Shown: in pieces, positions 38,501-49,596 of the stretch | Numbering within the stretch: the stretch's first letter is position 1 | Layout of the letters: every line of letters starts with the position of its first letter | Assembly: GCA_910589415.1 (NCBI GenBank) | Contig: OU342635.1 | Span: forward strand, 7,688,001 to 7,752,000 | Direction of reading: 5' to 3' | DNA length: 64,000 bases | Source: Malachius bipustulatus | Lineage: Eukaryota > Arthropoda > Insecta > Coleoptera > Melyridae | Position numbers and translations under genes: made by a program | Notes under the pieces: model-generated | The model's database searches: none | Told to the model about the DNA's origin: nothing | What the model saw: only the letters and a program-made list of their open reading frames with translations

Positions 38501-39882
38501 CGTTCTCTCTTGAGGCCACGTTTTCATGGCGGATGAAAGAGAACTCCGGTTAAAGCATCCAAAAAGGGCGAACTCCTTTGAAACAAATCAGCCTATTCAG
38601 AACCATGAATAATTTTATACACACGGTGACTCTCGGAAGCGCATGATGTCAAGTAAGTCAAATTGTTTTCACGTGAAAAGTTTATAAATGTAATACTAGA
38701 TATATGACTTCCAGAGCTTTTCAAAGAATTTCACTACCGCAGTAACGATAATAATAGAATAATGGTAAAATGAATAATAAAATAGAATATAAAGCATGAA
38801 TAGCAAATAGCAAATGATGAAAAAAATGTAATAAAAGCATTTTAATGACATAATGAAAAACTATGAAAGACAGGTGTTTGGGCGGTTTTAATTTAATTTT
38901 ATTATTGAAAATAAACGCGACAACAAGGCATCTCCGTGGTATGGATGAAAACGAGAGTGATAAGCGGCATTGCATTTTTTAAAACCTTTCGAGTACGTCG
39001 GGAAAGGAATGCAATCGGTTCGTGACAAGCATAAAGGCGGTTTAAAATATTATATTACATAGAATAATCCTAGTTGTGACCGGCGGGTTGGTCCTTCGAG
39101 GCGGTGGCCGTTTTTTTGGTGGTTGTAGCACTTGCACTAATCCTAATTATACAATCTTCTCCCCCTCCCCCTCATTACCAGAGTGCAGGAGTGCAGGAAC
39201 AAGAGCAACGACGGGAGAATCTGGACTTCTGAAATGAAACGTGAGTACCTAATTCATGCAATTAAATTTCCTTCTTAAATAGCGAATGGTAATCTTTTAA
39301 AATTATAATCGGAGGAAACATTTTTGGTTCCATTCGAGCCGGATTTCTAGCGACCTCTAGTCTCTACTATGTATTGTAAATAGATTTGAGTGATTCCATT
39401 TGTTGTTTATTGATACAGAATTGTCGGAATTGGAAATTAAAATTTGCTACATCGGTCGTTTAACGGCGATAACAATTGCGATAGTGCGAGGGAAAAAACG
39501 CATCACCTGAATAATAATAATAATAATAATAACATTTATTTCCTTATTATAAATAAAATTATGAAATTATGAAATAAAGTTATGAAATTACAAATTTATT
39601 AATTATAAATTTTACGTGAAATTTGACAGAATTCGGTTTAGATGTAATTTTCGGAGTATAGCGGTATCAGCGGTGTTGTCGGATGCTACAAATTATCGGG
39701 GTTTGTAGTTATTTTTTAAGTGTATAATTTTTTTTTAATTTCTCACAACTAGTGGTTATTTGATTTATTCGTATTAATGAGCGGTAATCAATTCTTCATC
39801 ACGGTGGTATTTAAAAATAAATTGATAAATTACGGTTGATTTTCGATTGTTTTAGGGGGTTTCGGCGGAGAGGGAGTTTAAA
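35571..39882. other. GC-richer repeat region without a recognised gene
   Basis: An 88-bp tandem duplication lies at about 35785-35965 (CACCCGTCGATGCTGCC at 35799 and 35887). A shorter repeat, GGAGTTCACA..CGTCATCTCTGGC, occurs at about 37201, 37333 and 37388. TTTGGCGACCGTGG at about 37769-37782 resembles the primer-binding region that follows 5' LTRs of insect BEL and gypsy elements, so part of this region may be leader or LTR of the BEL/Pao element downstream. At 39505-39535 there is an (AAT)n run. ATGAAAC/GTGAGT at about 39233 could be a short first exon, but this is unsupported. I see no host protein. Confidence 0.35.
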
Positions 39883-40600
39883 ATGCTCACGGCAAAGAAA
39901 GAATCATTGTTTGGGATCTTACAGGATCTTTATGAAATGTCAAAGGATTTGCAGAAAGAACAGGTTAGAACGCCGTTTGGGACGTTATATTTGAGTTTAG
40001 AGCTTACTAAAGAGTCGCTTCATACAGTCTTAGACGCAATTAATAGACTAGGGTTCGATTTGAAGGAAAATTATAAACCGGATTATAAATTACTGAGGAC
40101 TATTATTAGTGAGATGAGTTGTTATATTGAACGTGCGGCACGGGAGTTGGAAGTAACTCCAAAGGAGGAGGTAAAAACGGATACAAGCACGAAAGTCGGT
40201 GACCTTAGTAGGTTACCACCTTTGCCAAAAATTGATCTGCCGGAATTTTCGGGAGAAATACGGCAATGGGAAACCTTTCATTGACGGATCTAGATAAGAT
40301 GCATTATTTAATAGGGTGCCTTATTAAAGGGACGGCTTTGAGAGTTTGTGCAGGCATTTCGTTGACGGGCGAAAATTATGAAATTGTTTATAAGGCTCGT
40401 CTAGATGAATATGAGAGAACAGACGATATCTAGCAAATAGTTATTTGCAGCAAATTATGGATTTTAGGCCGTTTAATAATGAATCAGAGAAAATTTTAAA
40501 CCAGTTTTTGGAAAGGTTCGATGTCGCGGTGTCGGCTCTAAAAAATATGGCTATACCAGTTTTATCAGATTTTATTCTCCTATCATAGGGTTAACAAAGT
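39883..40600 (+). pseudogene. BEL/Pao gag remnant
   Basis: The first frame (39883-40284, 133 codons) ends with LPPLPKIDLPEFSGEIRQW, the usual lead-in of DUF1759 gag. After a frame break and an apparent deletion of some tens of codons, the similarity resumes near 40276 with LTDLDKMHYLIGCL and GENYEIVYKA, then meets a stop near 40430. Further frame changes follow. The start ATG at 39883 has a purine-rich lead and a plausible coiled-coil N-terminal half. Confidence 0.8.
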
Positions 40601-41694
40601 TGGACAACGATACAATGAGGGCATTTGAAGCTGATCATAGGCCCACGGAGATCCCTGCTTATTCGGATTTAATAACATTTCTAAAGAGTCAGTCCAGAAT
40701 TTTGCATGTTAATAAACCTCCTAGCTCTTCGGCTAGCAAAGGGCTACGGAGTCTCATTGTTAGGGAAGGGAGCGGTTACAAATATAATAAATGTGTGTTT
40801 TGTCAGAGAGAAGGACACTATGTCGGTAGATGTGACAGATTCAAAAACTTGTCCCCTTTTAAACGATACGAGGCTGTAAAAAATTCGAACTGGTGTTATA
40901 ACTGTTTGTCCGCCAATGGGTTAGATTTTGTCCTTCAGATAAGGGATGTTCGGTTTGTGCTAAAAAAACATCACGTTCTCTTGCATGCGGGGAAGAGACA
41001 GAGTTCGGATATCGGAGGTGAGACCAAAAGTGAGGTTAACAAAATTTCGACGAACGAGGAAGTTGATAAACAGAGGCAAAGCACTCTGGAGACCTATTTA
41101 TGTTCCACTCGCACAAATGTAGACAGGCAGATGTCAGTTGGAATTTCCTTGCTTTCTACGGTGGTGGTAATAGTTGTCAATAGTCAGGTTCCGGGTAGCA
41201 CAGCGCGGTTTATCTTGGATTCCGACAGTCAGGCGAATTTGTTGACGGTGGTATGTTGTAGGAGACTGGGATTAAAAATTAGGAGGAATAATTACTCGTC
41301 GATAAAAGGGTTAGGTGGTATTCGGCAAACGGTGTGTGGGATGACCACGTTGTCGATCGCCTCACGTCATGATACAAGCAAAGTTTTCCAGATGGACGCA
41401 TTTTTGGTAGATAGAATAACAGATAAGTTACCAAGGGCGCAGATAGATATGCGCGCAATTTCGGGCCTATCGGGGGTCACTTTGGCGGATGATAATTTCG
41501 ATAAACCGGGGGAAATTCATGGTATAATCGGTGTCGAAATTTTTGCGATGATTCGCAGGAAAAATCGCATGGGCGGAGGGTCGTATTCTCCGGTAGCGGT
41601 GGAGACGGCCATCATCGGTATTATTTTCACGGGAAGAGCTGTCCATCGAACAGCTTATAAAAAAATTTTGGGAAGTAGAACAGGTGCCAGATAA
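40600..41694 (+). pseudogene. BEL/Pao zinc knuckle and retropepsin-like protease, mutated
   Basis: A 364-codon frame shows CVFCQREGHYVGRCDRF (a CCHC knuckle), then CYNCL, the start of a second knuckle that has lost its remaining ligands. The retropepsin-like domain follows with ILDSDSQANLL, where the family normally has a DSG triad, so the catalytic glycine is changed. Later GIIGVEIF marks the protease end. The frame then drifts out of phase before the RT. Loss of the second knuckle and of the active-site glycine agrees with decay. Confidence 0.75.
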
Positions 41695-41950
41695 ATCATT
41701 GGTAAATCCGGCAGAGGTAGAGTGCGAGTTATATCTCGACACTTATAGGAGACAAAGAAGGTCGATTTACGATGGCTTTGCCATTTAGAAGTACGCCAAA
41801 GAATTTGGGTGACTCTATTGGGTGAAAGATTTTTTCAAGGACGAGATGTCATATTACCTTGTCCATCACCCGGTTGTTAAATCAAGCAGCCAGACTACAC
41901 CGGTACGGGTTGTTCTGGATGCAAGCGCACCTTCTGATAATGACGTTATA

Positions 41951-43393
41951 TGAACGATATATGTTTGAACAGGATTTGAAGAAAGTTTTCTGATGGGTAA
42001 GTGTAGGTTCCTACTCTCTAATAGTGTAAAAAAATACGTTTTTTATATTGGTTGGTCAGTGGCGGTGGGTAGGAAAGGAGGCAAAACGGCCAACATTTTA
42101 TATTTATTTATTGGCACATTTTCTAAGAAATTGAACTGAAATGTTTAGTATAGACAGACAACTTTAATATTAATAACCTTTGATCTTGAAAATTTCAAAA
42201 TTGCGCCATGGATCCATAGAGCCTTCTACATCAAGGAAAAGTGTCGCTCATTATTTAGTTTTAGTGTTGTATGATTATGTATTAAAATTGAAATTCCTAC
42301 ATTCTTTGTGGAGTTGGAATATAGTATCGTTAGCAAACATCTTTATTAAAAAATGTTGATTGTTCAAAAAACTGATAAGTATATTTTAAACTTTGATTCA
42401 TTTGCGTCTAAACTCACCTATCTCAATAAATAATTGTATTTGGAGAAAATCGTCACATTCGCGGCTGGAGAAAAGAGCAGAAACATAATAATCCTAAATT
42501 ATTATCCACAATAGGTTGTCCTTTTTGAACGGAAAACTCCAAAAACTCCATGAAATGTGAATATTCCTACGAAAAAAATGCACCACAATCATTTTACAGC
42601 GTCCAATTTCCGCCATCAAGGATAATCATCGACGCCAAGGGAAACGTTACCTCACTTACCTGGCAATTTTCTAAATCTCCCAATTTGTCGGGGCCCACGA
42701 TCATGTCATAACAACCTCAACTTACATGCGGACGAAGCCTGCTTCACGTGACCTTTGAAGCCTGAACTTCGATTAGCTAGGTCCAAACATTCTGTTTAAA
42801 CTTCAAAAATAGAAAAATAACTTATTTAAGCTTTCACGAGTAAGAAGGAAATCATGCTTTTAGTTACTTAATAATAATTGTAAGCGCCCGCTTTTAGTTT
42901 GTTGAAATAATTTTTTTGTGATATTTTCATTATAACTTTGTTATTATGGAATATAATTTGAATCTGATGACTTGGCTCTGAAAGCTTGTTGTTGTTTAGA
43001 AGAAATTACGAATAAAGTTCTCGGTTGTTGTCATCGGAGAGACCGGCCGTTGCTGTGATTGACATAGCCAGTAGAGGGGGTATGACGTCACCAGATAATC
43101 ACCCTATATGCGCTCTACCGCCCTGGCACAGGTAGTTATCAGTGAACACGAGGAAGCATCGCTTGCGCACACGTAACCGCTGATGATGGACCATGGATCA
43201 CGGCACAACAGCCCGGAGTCAATTACGATTTCAATAGAAGTCGGCCGTGAAAGCCTACACACATCAACATGGGGAAATTTTTTTTCAGGAATAATTTATT
43301 AATAAATTAATAATTTATAATGAAAAATTAAATAGGTAACTCGATTTGCCAAAATTTTGACAAAATTAAAGAACACTAGTGTACCAGTATGTA
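41951..43393. other. intergenic with a GC-rich patch, no gene recognised
   Basis: AT-rich except 42600-42790 and 43030-43265. The second patch is clearly richer in GC and contains TGACGTCA (a CRE-like palindrome at about 43083-43090). It could be a promoter or non-coding exon of an unseen gene. No coding frame supports this. Confidence 0.3.
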
Positions 43394-43965
43394 CAGGCAG
43401 AGTTGCCAGCTTTAGCAGAAGTTTAACCCTAAGATTATGGAAGAGGAGAATGGTTTCAGGTTTGGTAGATTTTAATTTTCAGTTGTCGTTATAAAAAATG
43501 CGACAGTTAGTAGGTATGTAGGATCCAACCGGGGACTGGGGGGTCCGGAATATCCCCCAGGAGAAAGGGGGGTGTCCACCCCAGAATTTTTTTTAAAGGT
43601 CAAAAATTCTTAATTTTATCGTGTTTTCAGAGAACCTTTATTTTTTTGTGTTACCCGCTCGCCAAAAATTTTTCTTGGAATCTCGAATCAATTCAACCGG
43701 GCTTTGACTTTTGCACTCACGTCGCTGAGGGCCGAAAGTCAAATAAGACGCAAGAGTGGAAGACTTGTTTGTGTACGTTGACTACGTTGCCAGTTTTAAT
43801 TTTTTCCGGAACAAAATTATTTTTAAGAATTTTCCCAGAGATATTATTTGTTGTTGCCGTGGTTTCAATTATATTTCAAAAATATTTCCACTACTACGTC
43901 ATTGATTTATGATCACAAAAAAATGAGACTCCGGGTCAAACCCGAAAGGTTGGCAACCCTGCCTG
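43394..43965. mobile_element. TIR element with CAGGCAGAGTTGCCA ends
   Basis: The left end CAGGCAGAGTTGCCAGC (from 43394) and the right end GGTTGGCAACCCTGCCTG (to 43965) are inverted with one mismatch in 15. Flanking GTATGTA and GTATGCA may be an imperfect target duplication, which would move the right end by 4-5 nt. No transposase. The interior has a run of G/C-rich text (CCGGGGACTGGGGGGTCC). Confidence 0.6.
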
Positions 43966-44973
43966 CAGGGTATGCATTTTCATAAAGATTACTCCTATAG
44001 AGTCCTAAGGCTCCTAAGTATAATATTTATATCAATAACGGCCTGTCTCTGATCGAGGGGGTCGAAAACCTAGTAAGTAGGCTGGTATTCTGGTTTTACG
44101 CAGTATTGTTGTGGAGAGCGGGGAAAAGAGGGGGTAGTAAGAAAGGGTACACGGATTTATTTTTATAAATCCGTGTTAATTCTAGAAGGTTTTATGCGTA
44201 GTGTCGATGCGCAAAGCAAATGACATAACCGGTGGCCTTGTTGTTTTGGAATTAAAGCATTTTTTGTTATCGTGAAAGTGAAACTTCAGGGTGCTGGTGC
44301 TGGTGCTGGTGTTACTTACTTAGGTACCCCCTTTTCGGTTTCAGTCTACCTGGCAGTCTAGTCTACTCTCCAAGTAGGTACCCACATTACCTACGTACGT
44401 GTCTTCTCACCTCTCATCAGCTGACGCGCTACAAAACCGCTAACTTTCTGTGGTAAGCGGCTCCCTACCACCGTTTAGACTTTGGAGTTCTCCGAGGACA
44501 GTCAAACCCGAGGTCACATCACCATACGTACTGATTTCTGTTACATTTTAATCAGTTAAAAGTACTGTTGGTGATCCAGAGTTTTCCAGAGTGCGAGATT
44601 TTTCTATTGGCGGATGTCCAATATACAGGCTGGTCCATCACTTTATGTCCCGGTGTAAGATAAATGAAGTGTTGGGACGAGATACGAACAGATATCGTCA
44701 CATTACCTCTGCGTGACCCACTTGTGTTGTTGCTTTCGCTCACAATGTTTTATTCTGCGGAGCCCTTCACTCGGGTCAGCGCTAGCATAAATGATTCGGG
44801 GGTACCTTTACTAACTAATTCAGCTCGTATATGAAGACGCTACGCTCGGGCCGAACTTCATACCAACTGAAATCGGCTTGCGCTGAAATGGAAATTCCGC
44901 TTTTGATATACAATGTAAGTAGGTACTATTTTATTTTACTGGATAGTTTTCTTACTAATCTTGAGGAAATTAT
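43966..44973. other. intergenic, no gene recognised
   Basis: Includes a (GGTGCT)n microsatellite at about 44288-44311 and a moderately GC-rich stretch at 44320-44520 with several GTACGTAC-like strings. Short frames only. Confidence 0.35.
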
Positions 44974-45863
44974 ACAGGGTGTTTACTGCAAGGTTGGCAA
45001 AACTTCACAGGGTGATTCTTCAGACTCAGACTAAAATAAACAAAAATTTCCCATTAACCCGTGTCCGGAAATGCACCGGTTTTGCGATACAGGGTGTCGA
45101 AGAAATATTATTTTTCCAGTTTTTTGACGATATCTCGGGAACCGTATGAGATACAATGTTCGGCTCTTATACACACTATGTGCTCACTGATCTCCTTATT
45201 TTCGCTGTAAAATAAAGGTTAAAAAAATCATTGGCGTAAATGTAGGGTATTTGATGGTTTCGATCTTCTAATTTCTACGCCACTGGAATAAATGCGATTA
45301 TGCGGCGCCTTTGAACCGCCTATGTTTTCTAGACCAAAAAGGTACTGTTGGTTAACGGCTCTAAAGTGAACCGTTTCCGAGAAAAATTGAATTTTATGAG
45401 AGAAAACATCAATTTTTTAAACGATTTTTCAACAGCATAAAAATGAAAGTAAGTGAAAACTTATTCCTATAATTATTAATGTTTTCTCTCATAAAATGAC
45501 ATTTTTCTCGGGAAAGGTTTACTTTTGAGCCTTTAACCAAGAGTACCTTTTTGGTATAGAAAACACGGGCGGTTCAAAAGCGCTGCTTAAATTGGGATTT
45601 ATTTTAGTGGCGTAGAAATTTGGGGGTCGAAACCCTCAAAATACCCTCAAAATCAGTGAGCACATAGTGTGTATAAGAGCTGAACTTTGTATCTCATATG
45701 GTTCCCGAGATATCATCAAAAAACTGGAAAAATAATATTTCTTCGACACCCTGTATCTCAAAAACGGTGCATTTCCGGACACGTTGATGTGAAATTTTTT
45801 GTTTATTTTAGTCTGAAGAAATAACGTGTTAAGTTTGGCCAGCCTTCAGTAAACACCATGATA
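44974..45863. mobile_element. large near-perfect foldback element
   Basis: Almost the whole 890 bp is one palindrome. The left arm ACAGGGTGTTTACTGCAAGG and following text is mirrored by the right arm ending CAGTAAACACCATGAT. Inner landmarks pair: CACTATGTGCTCACTGAT with ATCAGTGAGCACATAGTG, GAACCGCC with GGCGGTTC, and AAAACATCAATTTT with AATGTTTTCTCTC. The symmetry centre is at about 45445. TA dinucleotides lie at the ends. ACAGGGTGT termini are typical of mariner-like insect MITEs. No coding capacity. Confidence 0.8.
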
Positions 45864-46405
45864 AGTTATCCCGTGGTGTTCAAATTTGGTAGGTATACAC
45901 CTACTCGTGAGCTTTTCTTCTTTTTATATACTCACTGAGATTCTGAGAAAAATTATCAGAGCAGAACATGCATAATAATAATAATAATAGCAGAACATTC
46001 TCACATTTTTAATTCCCGTTCCTAGTGGAAATCAAAAGACACTTAGCGTTGTGGCACCAATTTACGTATGATAAGACTGACGAGTGACGTACTGAAATCG
46101 TCATCGTGTGGACGTCATCAAGTTTGTACACAAATGTTTCGGCGAATGTTTGGACAAACAGTATACGGCCAAGATATTGACCAACCATTTACACATTTAG
46201 ATTGAAAATAAATTAATTAAAATTAAATAAAAGCTCCTCGACTGTATCCACATACCTAACAAATCAAAATTAATGAGCGTCTTAATTAACGTGAATTTTT
46301 TTGTTACGAAATGCTACGAAATCCCCTCTTTTAAGGGATCAAACGGAACGAACTAAGAACTGGGGATTAGTTTTTTTTTACTTCTTGAAACGGATCAGAC
46401 ATCAG
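45864..46405. other. spacer before candidate exon
   Basis: AT-rich, with a T-rich run at about 46371-46386 that could act as polypyrimidine tract for the candidate exon that follows. Nothing else is recognised. Confidence 0.35.
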
Positions 46406-46668
46406 AGATAATACCTCCCTCGCCCTGTATATAAAACCACCACCACCACCACCACCGGAGGCGCATGTTCTGCAGAATCCTCAAGCCGGCGGCGTCGGCG
46501 GCGGCGGTCCAGTGTCCGCGACGCGCTACAGCTTCCCGGATTCCCGCACGGCCGCCGCTAACGGAGTCCGGATTCGCGATAACGGGCGCCCGAAATCACC
46601 GCCGCAAGAACCGAAGACTCTTATTAGGGAACGGGGGGGCAGTCTTGGGGACATGGGGATGATTAATG
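46406..46668 (+). CDS. candidate internal coding exon of an unrecognised gene
   Basis: A strongly GC-rich 263-nt block stands in AT-rich sequence. One frame is open from 46389 to beyond 46668 and encodes a proline run (PPPPPPPEAH), a Gly-rich stretch (GGVGGGGP) and a polar part (TRYSFPDSRTAAANGVRI). A good donor, ATG/GTGAGT, ends it at 46668. An acceptor, ATCAG at 46401-46405, follows a T-rich tract. The low-complexity, disordered content suits an exon of a large regulatory or cytoskeletal protein, but I do not recognise it and no neighbouring exon was found. Another frame is also open, with ATG at 46465, so even the frame is uncertain. Confidence 0.4.
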
Positions 46669-48037
46669 GTGAGTGGAACGGTATCAGATTAGATATGACA
46701 GGTCAGTCATATATGAATGTTATCTTTGATGTACCTATGTAATTTTTTTAATTTGACCAGTGGATTATTATTATTTTTTTAATTATTATTGGAAATGTTC
46801 ATGAGGTATAAAAATGGTTATCGTGTCAAATGAATATAAATAATAATAAATAAGGAAAATATTTTACTATTTCAAAGAGTCGCTTATGTTATATTTTTGA
46901 AAACATAAAGTCGAAAGTAAGATTTCTTTATAAATAAAACAATATAAATAAAACAAACACCAAGGCTTCAGAATAAATGAGCCGCTTTCTCCTGAAATTT
47001 GATTTCAAACAAACCCTTCAGAAAAAGGTTGAATCATATTTGCATTCCATCTCTGGAAATTATAGGTAGGTACAAAATCCACACACAGGTTTTTTTTCAA
47101 TTGAAAATATGTTTTAAATTTAAAAGTTTCAGTAATCGTTTTGAACTGAACAATGGGATCTCAAACTGAAAAGTGGTCCATTACATTTTCCGCCATCTCT
47201 TCTTATTAAAGAATACTTTAAACATAAAATAAGTATATAAGCAAAAATTTATTAACGAGAAAAACAAAACGGGTCGTGTAAGACAAAAAATTAGTTGTTA
47301 AGTTTCCTACAAAGTAAATTTGATTACGAACAATTTTACCTGAAGAACAGAGTGCATCATAATAATTATTATGCTGCATATCTCAAAGAACTTCCAAAGT
47401 ACTTAGGTACATGCATGCTGAGTAATCTTATTAAAAGGATAAACCAAGCAGTTGGCTTCTGAAAGCTAAGTGCGCTTCCTAGGACGTAAATTTGATTTAA
47501 AACTACCCGTCTTGAAAAGAAAAACAGGGTGCATCATGTATTCGCTCTACCTCTTAAAGAACTTTCAGAGGAAAGTCGTGTACAATTTTGTTCTTAAAAA
47601 AGAAAATAAACCGGGAAAATTTATTCTGAAAAAAAAGACTAAGTACGACTTTTGCCTGCGTTCTTAACTAATCCTCTTGAAAAAAGGTAAGGTACATCAT
47701 AATTTTGCGCCTTCTTTTGAAGGATTTGCAAATTATATCCTTGTAGATTTTTTTATAAAAAATAAAGCTGGTGGGATTATTTTTGAATGAGAAATAAATG
47801 CGCTTCACCCACTTCAATAATTTGATTTCACGCTAACCCTCCTGTAAAACATGGAGCATTATAATTTCGCTGCATAATCTCTTTTATAATTAAAATTAAA
47901 TTCTTTGTTGGATGTAGCGATTGGTAAAATAAATCCTAAATAAATAATTAAATTTATTAGAAAAAAAAAATAGTTTTATTAAAAACAAGCGTTACAATAA
48001 CTAATTCATCGCTTACATTTACCGAGCCACATTTATC
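46669..48037. other. AT-rich region, no gene recognised
   Basis: If the candidate exon at 46406-46668 is real, this would be its downstream intron. A loosely repeated theme (GAACAGAGTGCATCATAAT, GAAAAACAGGGTGCATCATG, GGTAAGGTACATCATAAT, AACATGGAGCATTATAAT) recurs near 47345, 47520, 47685 and 47850. That is a diverged tandem repeat of roughly 165-175 bp. Confidence 0.45.
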
Positions 48038-49596
48038 CTGAGCCAAAAAAACTCGGTAAAAAACCAGATTGCTACAGCGCATTCGATTGACCATCATTTG
48101 ACCACGTTTGACCACACAATAATTTCGTTTGACCACCTTTTGTTTTTGTGTAAATGCAAAAAGAAAAATTCCCGGCTAACTTCACAAAATTTTCAATTGA
48201 GTAAATAGTGTTGATTAAATTCTCATTCGTATTCTCTTTGGAAGCTAAACGGTTCGTTTGCGGAAGTCTCAACTTGCTCACCCGGTTTGATCATCATTTG
48301 ACCAGGTTTGACCATCCAATAATTTCGTTTGACCACGTCCAGAAAAAAAATTATGATTTTTTTTATTTCCGATCCGGCTAACTTCACAATTCTACAGTTC
48401 TCTTTGGATGCTAAACGGTTTGTCGAATCACTCCCGTGAAGTTGGCCCACGAATTATCTGAAACGACTAACTTTTTCAAACTTCTGAGCAGAACTGGAAT
48501 ACTTCTAGGTTCCAGAGTTCTGGATATAAATTTTAAATAGTTCCGCGGAACAAAGCCCTTTAAAAGCAAGGATTTTGAGGCTGGATTTTAAAAATTACCG
48601 TACCACTGCACATAGGTAATTCACTTTTCTTCAAAAAGCTACTAGGGCTCTTCAGCGTTAAAATGCAAAAAAAAGTAATCTGCAAAAACCCTTATTCGAA
48701 ATACAAATTTTTTACTTTAAACATCAATATTTTTTTTATTTATCGGTGTAACAAAAAAATTGTGTGTCGAAAAAATGTAGGTAATTCCATAACGAAGAGA
48801 ATGATGTGTCATTTGCTTATGTGCGACAAATAGGAGCCAAAATATTCATATGAAAATCAATATGAAAAAAAAACGTTTTTTGCATTTCGCAAAAAAAGTC
48901 GCACGGTGCTAAAAATTTGGATTTAACATCTCTTAATGGTCCTCTATCGAATTTCATATAGTACAAAATTTGGGCATGGTAACAAAACTCAAAATACCAT
49001 TCTACTGACCTAAAAGTGGAAGAGAGATTTTCATTAGAACTCTTTGGGGACTACCCAGAACTCTAATCAGAACTCATTTTCGACCGATTTTTTTTCAAAA
49101 ATTTGCAAAAAATTGCGCAGAACTATTCTAGAAACTATTCAGGAACTCTAGAACTCCAAGTTTTGTTGCTAGTTATTTCACTTTTATTGGGCTTTGTTCC
49201 GCGGAACTATTTAAAATTTATATCCAGAACTCTAGAACCTAGAACTATTCTAGTTCTACTCAGAACTCTTCTAGACAAATTTAGTGATTTCATAGAATTC
49301 GGGGGCTAACTTAACGGGAGAGTTTAGACTCCTCCCGTAAACAAACCGTTTAGCTTCCCAAAAGAATTTTAGAATCGTGTTCGGAAGTTAGCCCAACGGA
49401 AAAAAAATCATTTCCTTTTTTCTGGACGTGGTAAAACGATGGTCAAACGAATGAATATTTAAACGCCAGTATTTACTCGATTTGGAAATTTTGTGAAGTT
49501 ACCCGGGAATTTTTCTTTTTGCAATCACACAAAAACAAAAGGTGGCCAAACAAAATTATTGGGCAATCTAGTTTTCCAGAGTATTTCTGGCTCACT
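48038..49596. mobile_element. large foldback element with GAGCCA ends
   Basis: Left text from about 48038 (GAGCCAAAAAAACTCGG, then CAGATTGC, then CAATAATTTCGTTTGACCAC, then AATTCCCGGCTAACTTCAC) is mirrored near the right end (GTGAAGTTACCCGGGAATT, then CAAAATTATTGGGCAATCT, then CTGGCTCAC to about 49596). An inner pair also matches, GTTCCGCGGAACAAAGCCC (left) and GGGCTTTGTTCCGCGGAAC (right). In the left arm the TTTGACCA unit is tandemly duplicated (48088-48220 and 48280-48400). Many AGAACT(C/A)T motifs lie near the inner arms. No coding capacity. Confidence 0.7.

Larger units (their letters stand above)
39883..41950 (+). mobile_element. decayed BEL/Pao LTR retrotransposon, gag to start of RT
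   Basis: Three pieces of BEL/Pao coding sequence lie in order on the plus strand: gag (DUF1759-type, 39883-40600), zinc knuckle plus aspartic protease (DUF1758-type, 40600-41694), and the start of the reverse transcriptase (about 41640-41950). The last includes YYLVHHPVVK, then RVVLDASAPS, the family's hallmark before the RT core. The pieces are in different frames, with stops and an internal gag deletion. The element stops abruptly near 41950, with no RT catalytic core, RNase H, integrase or 3' LTR. It is an old, inactive copy. Confidence 0.85.
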
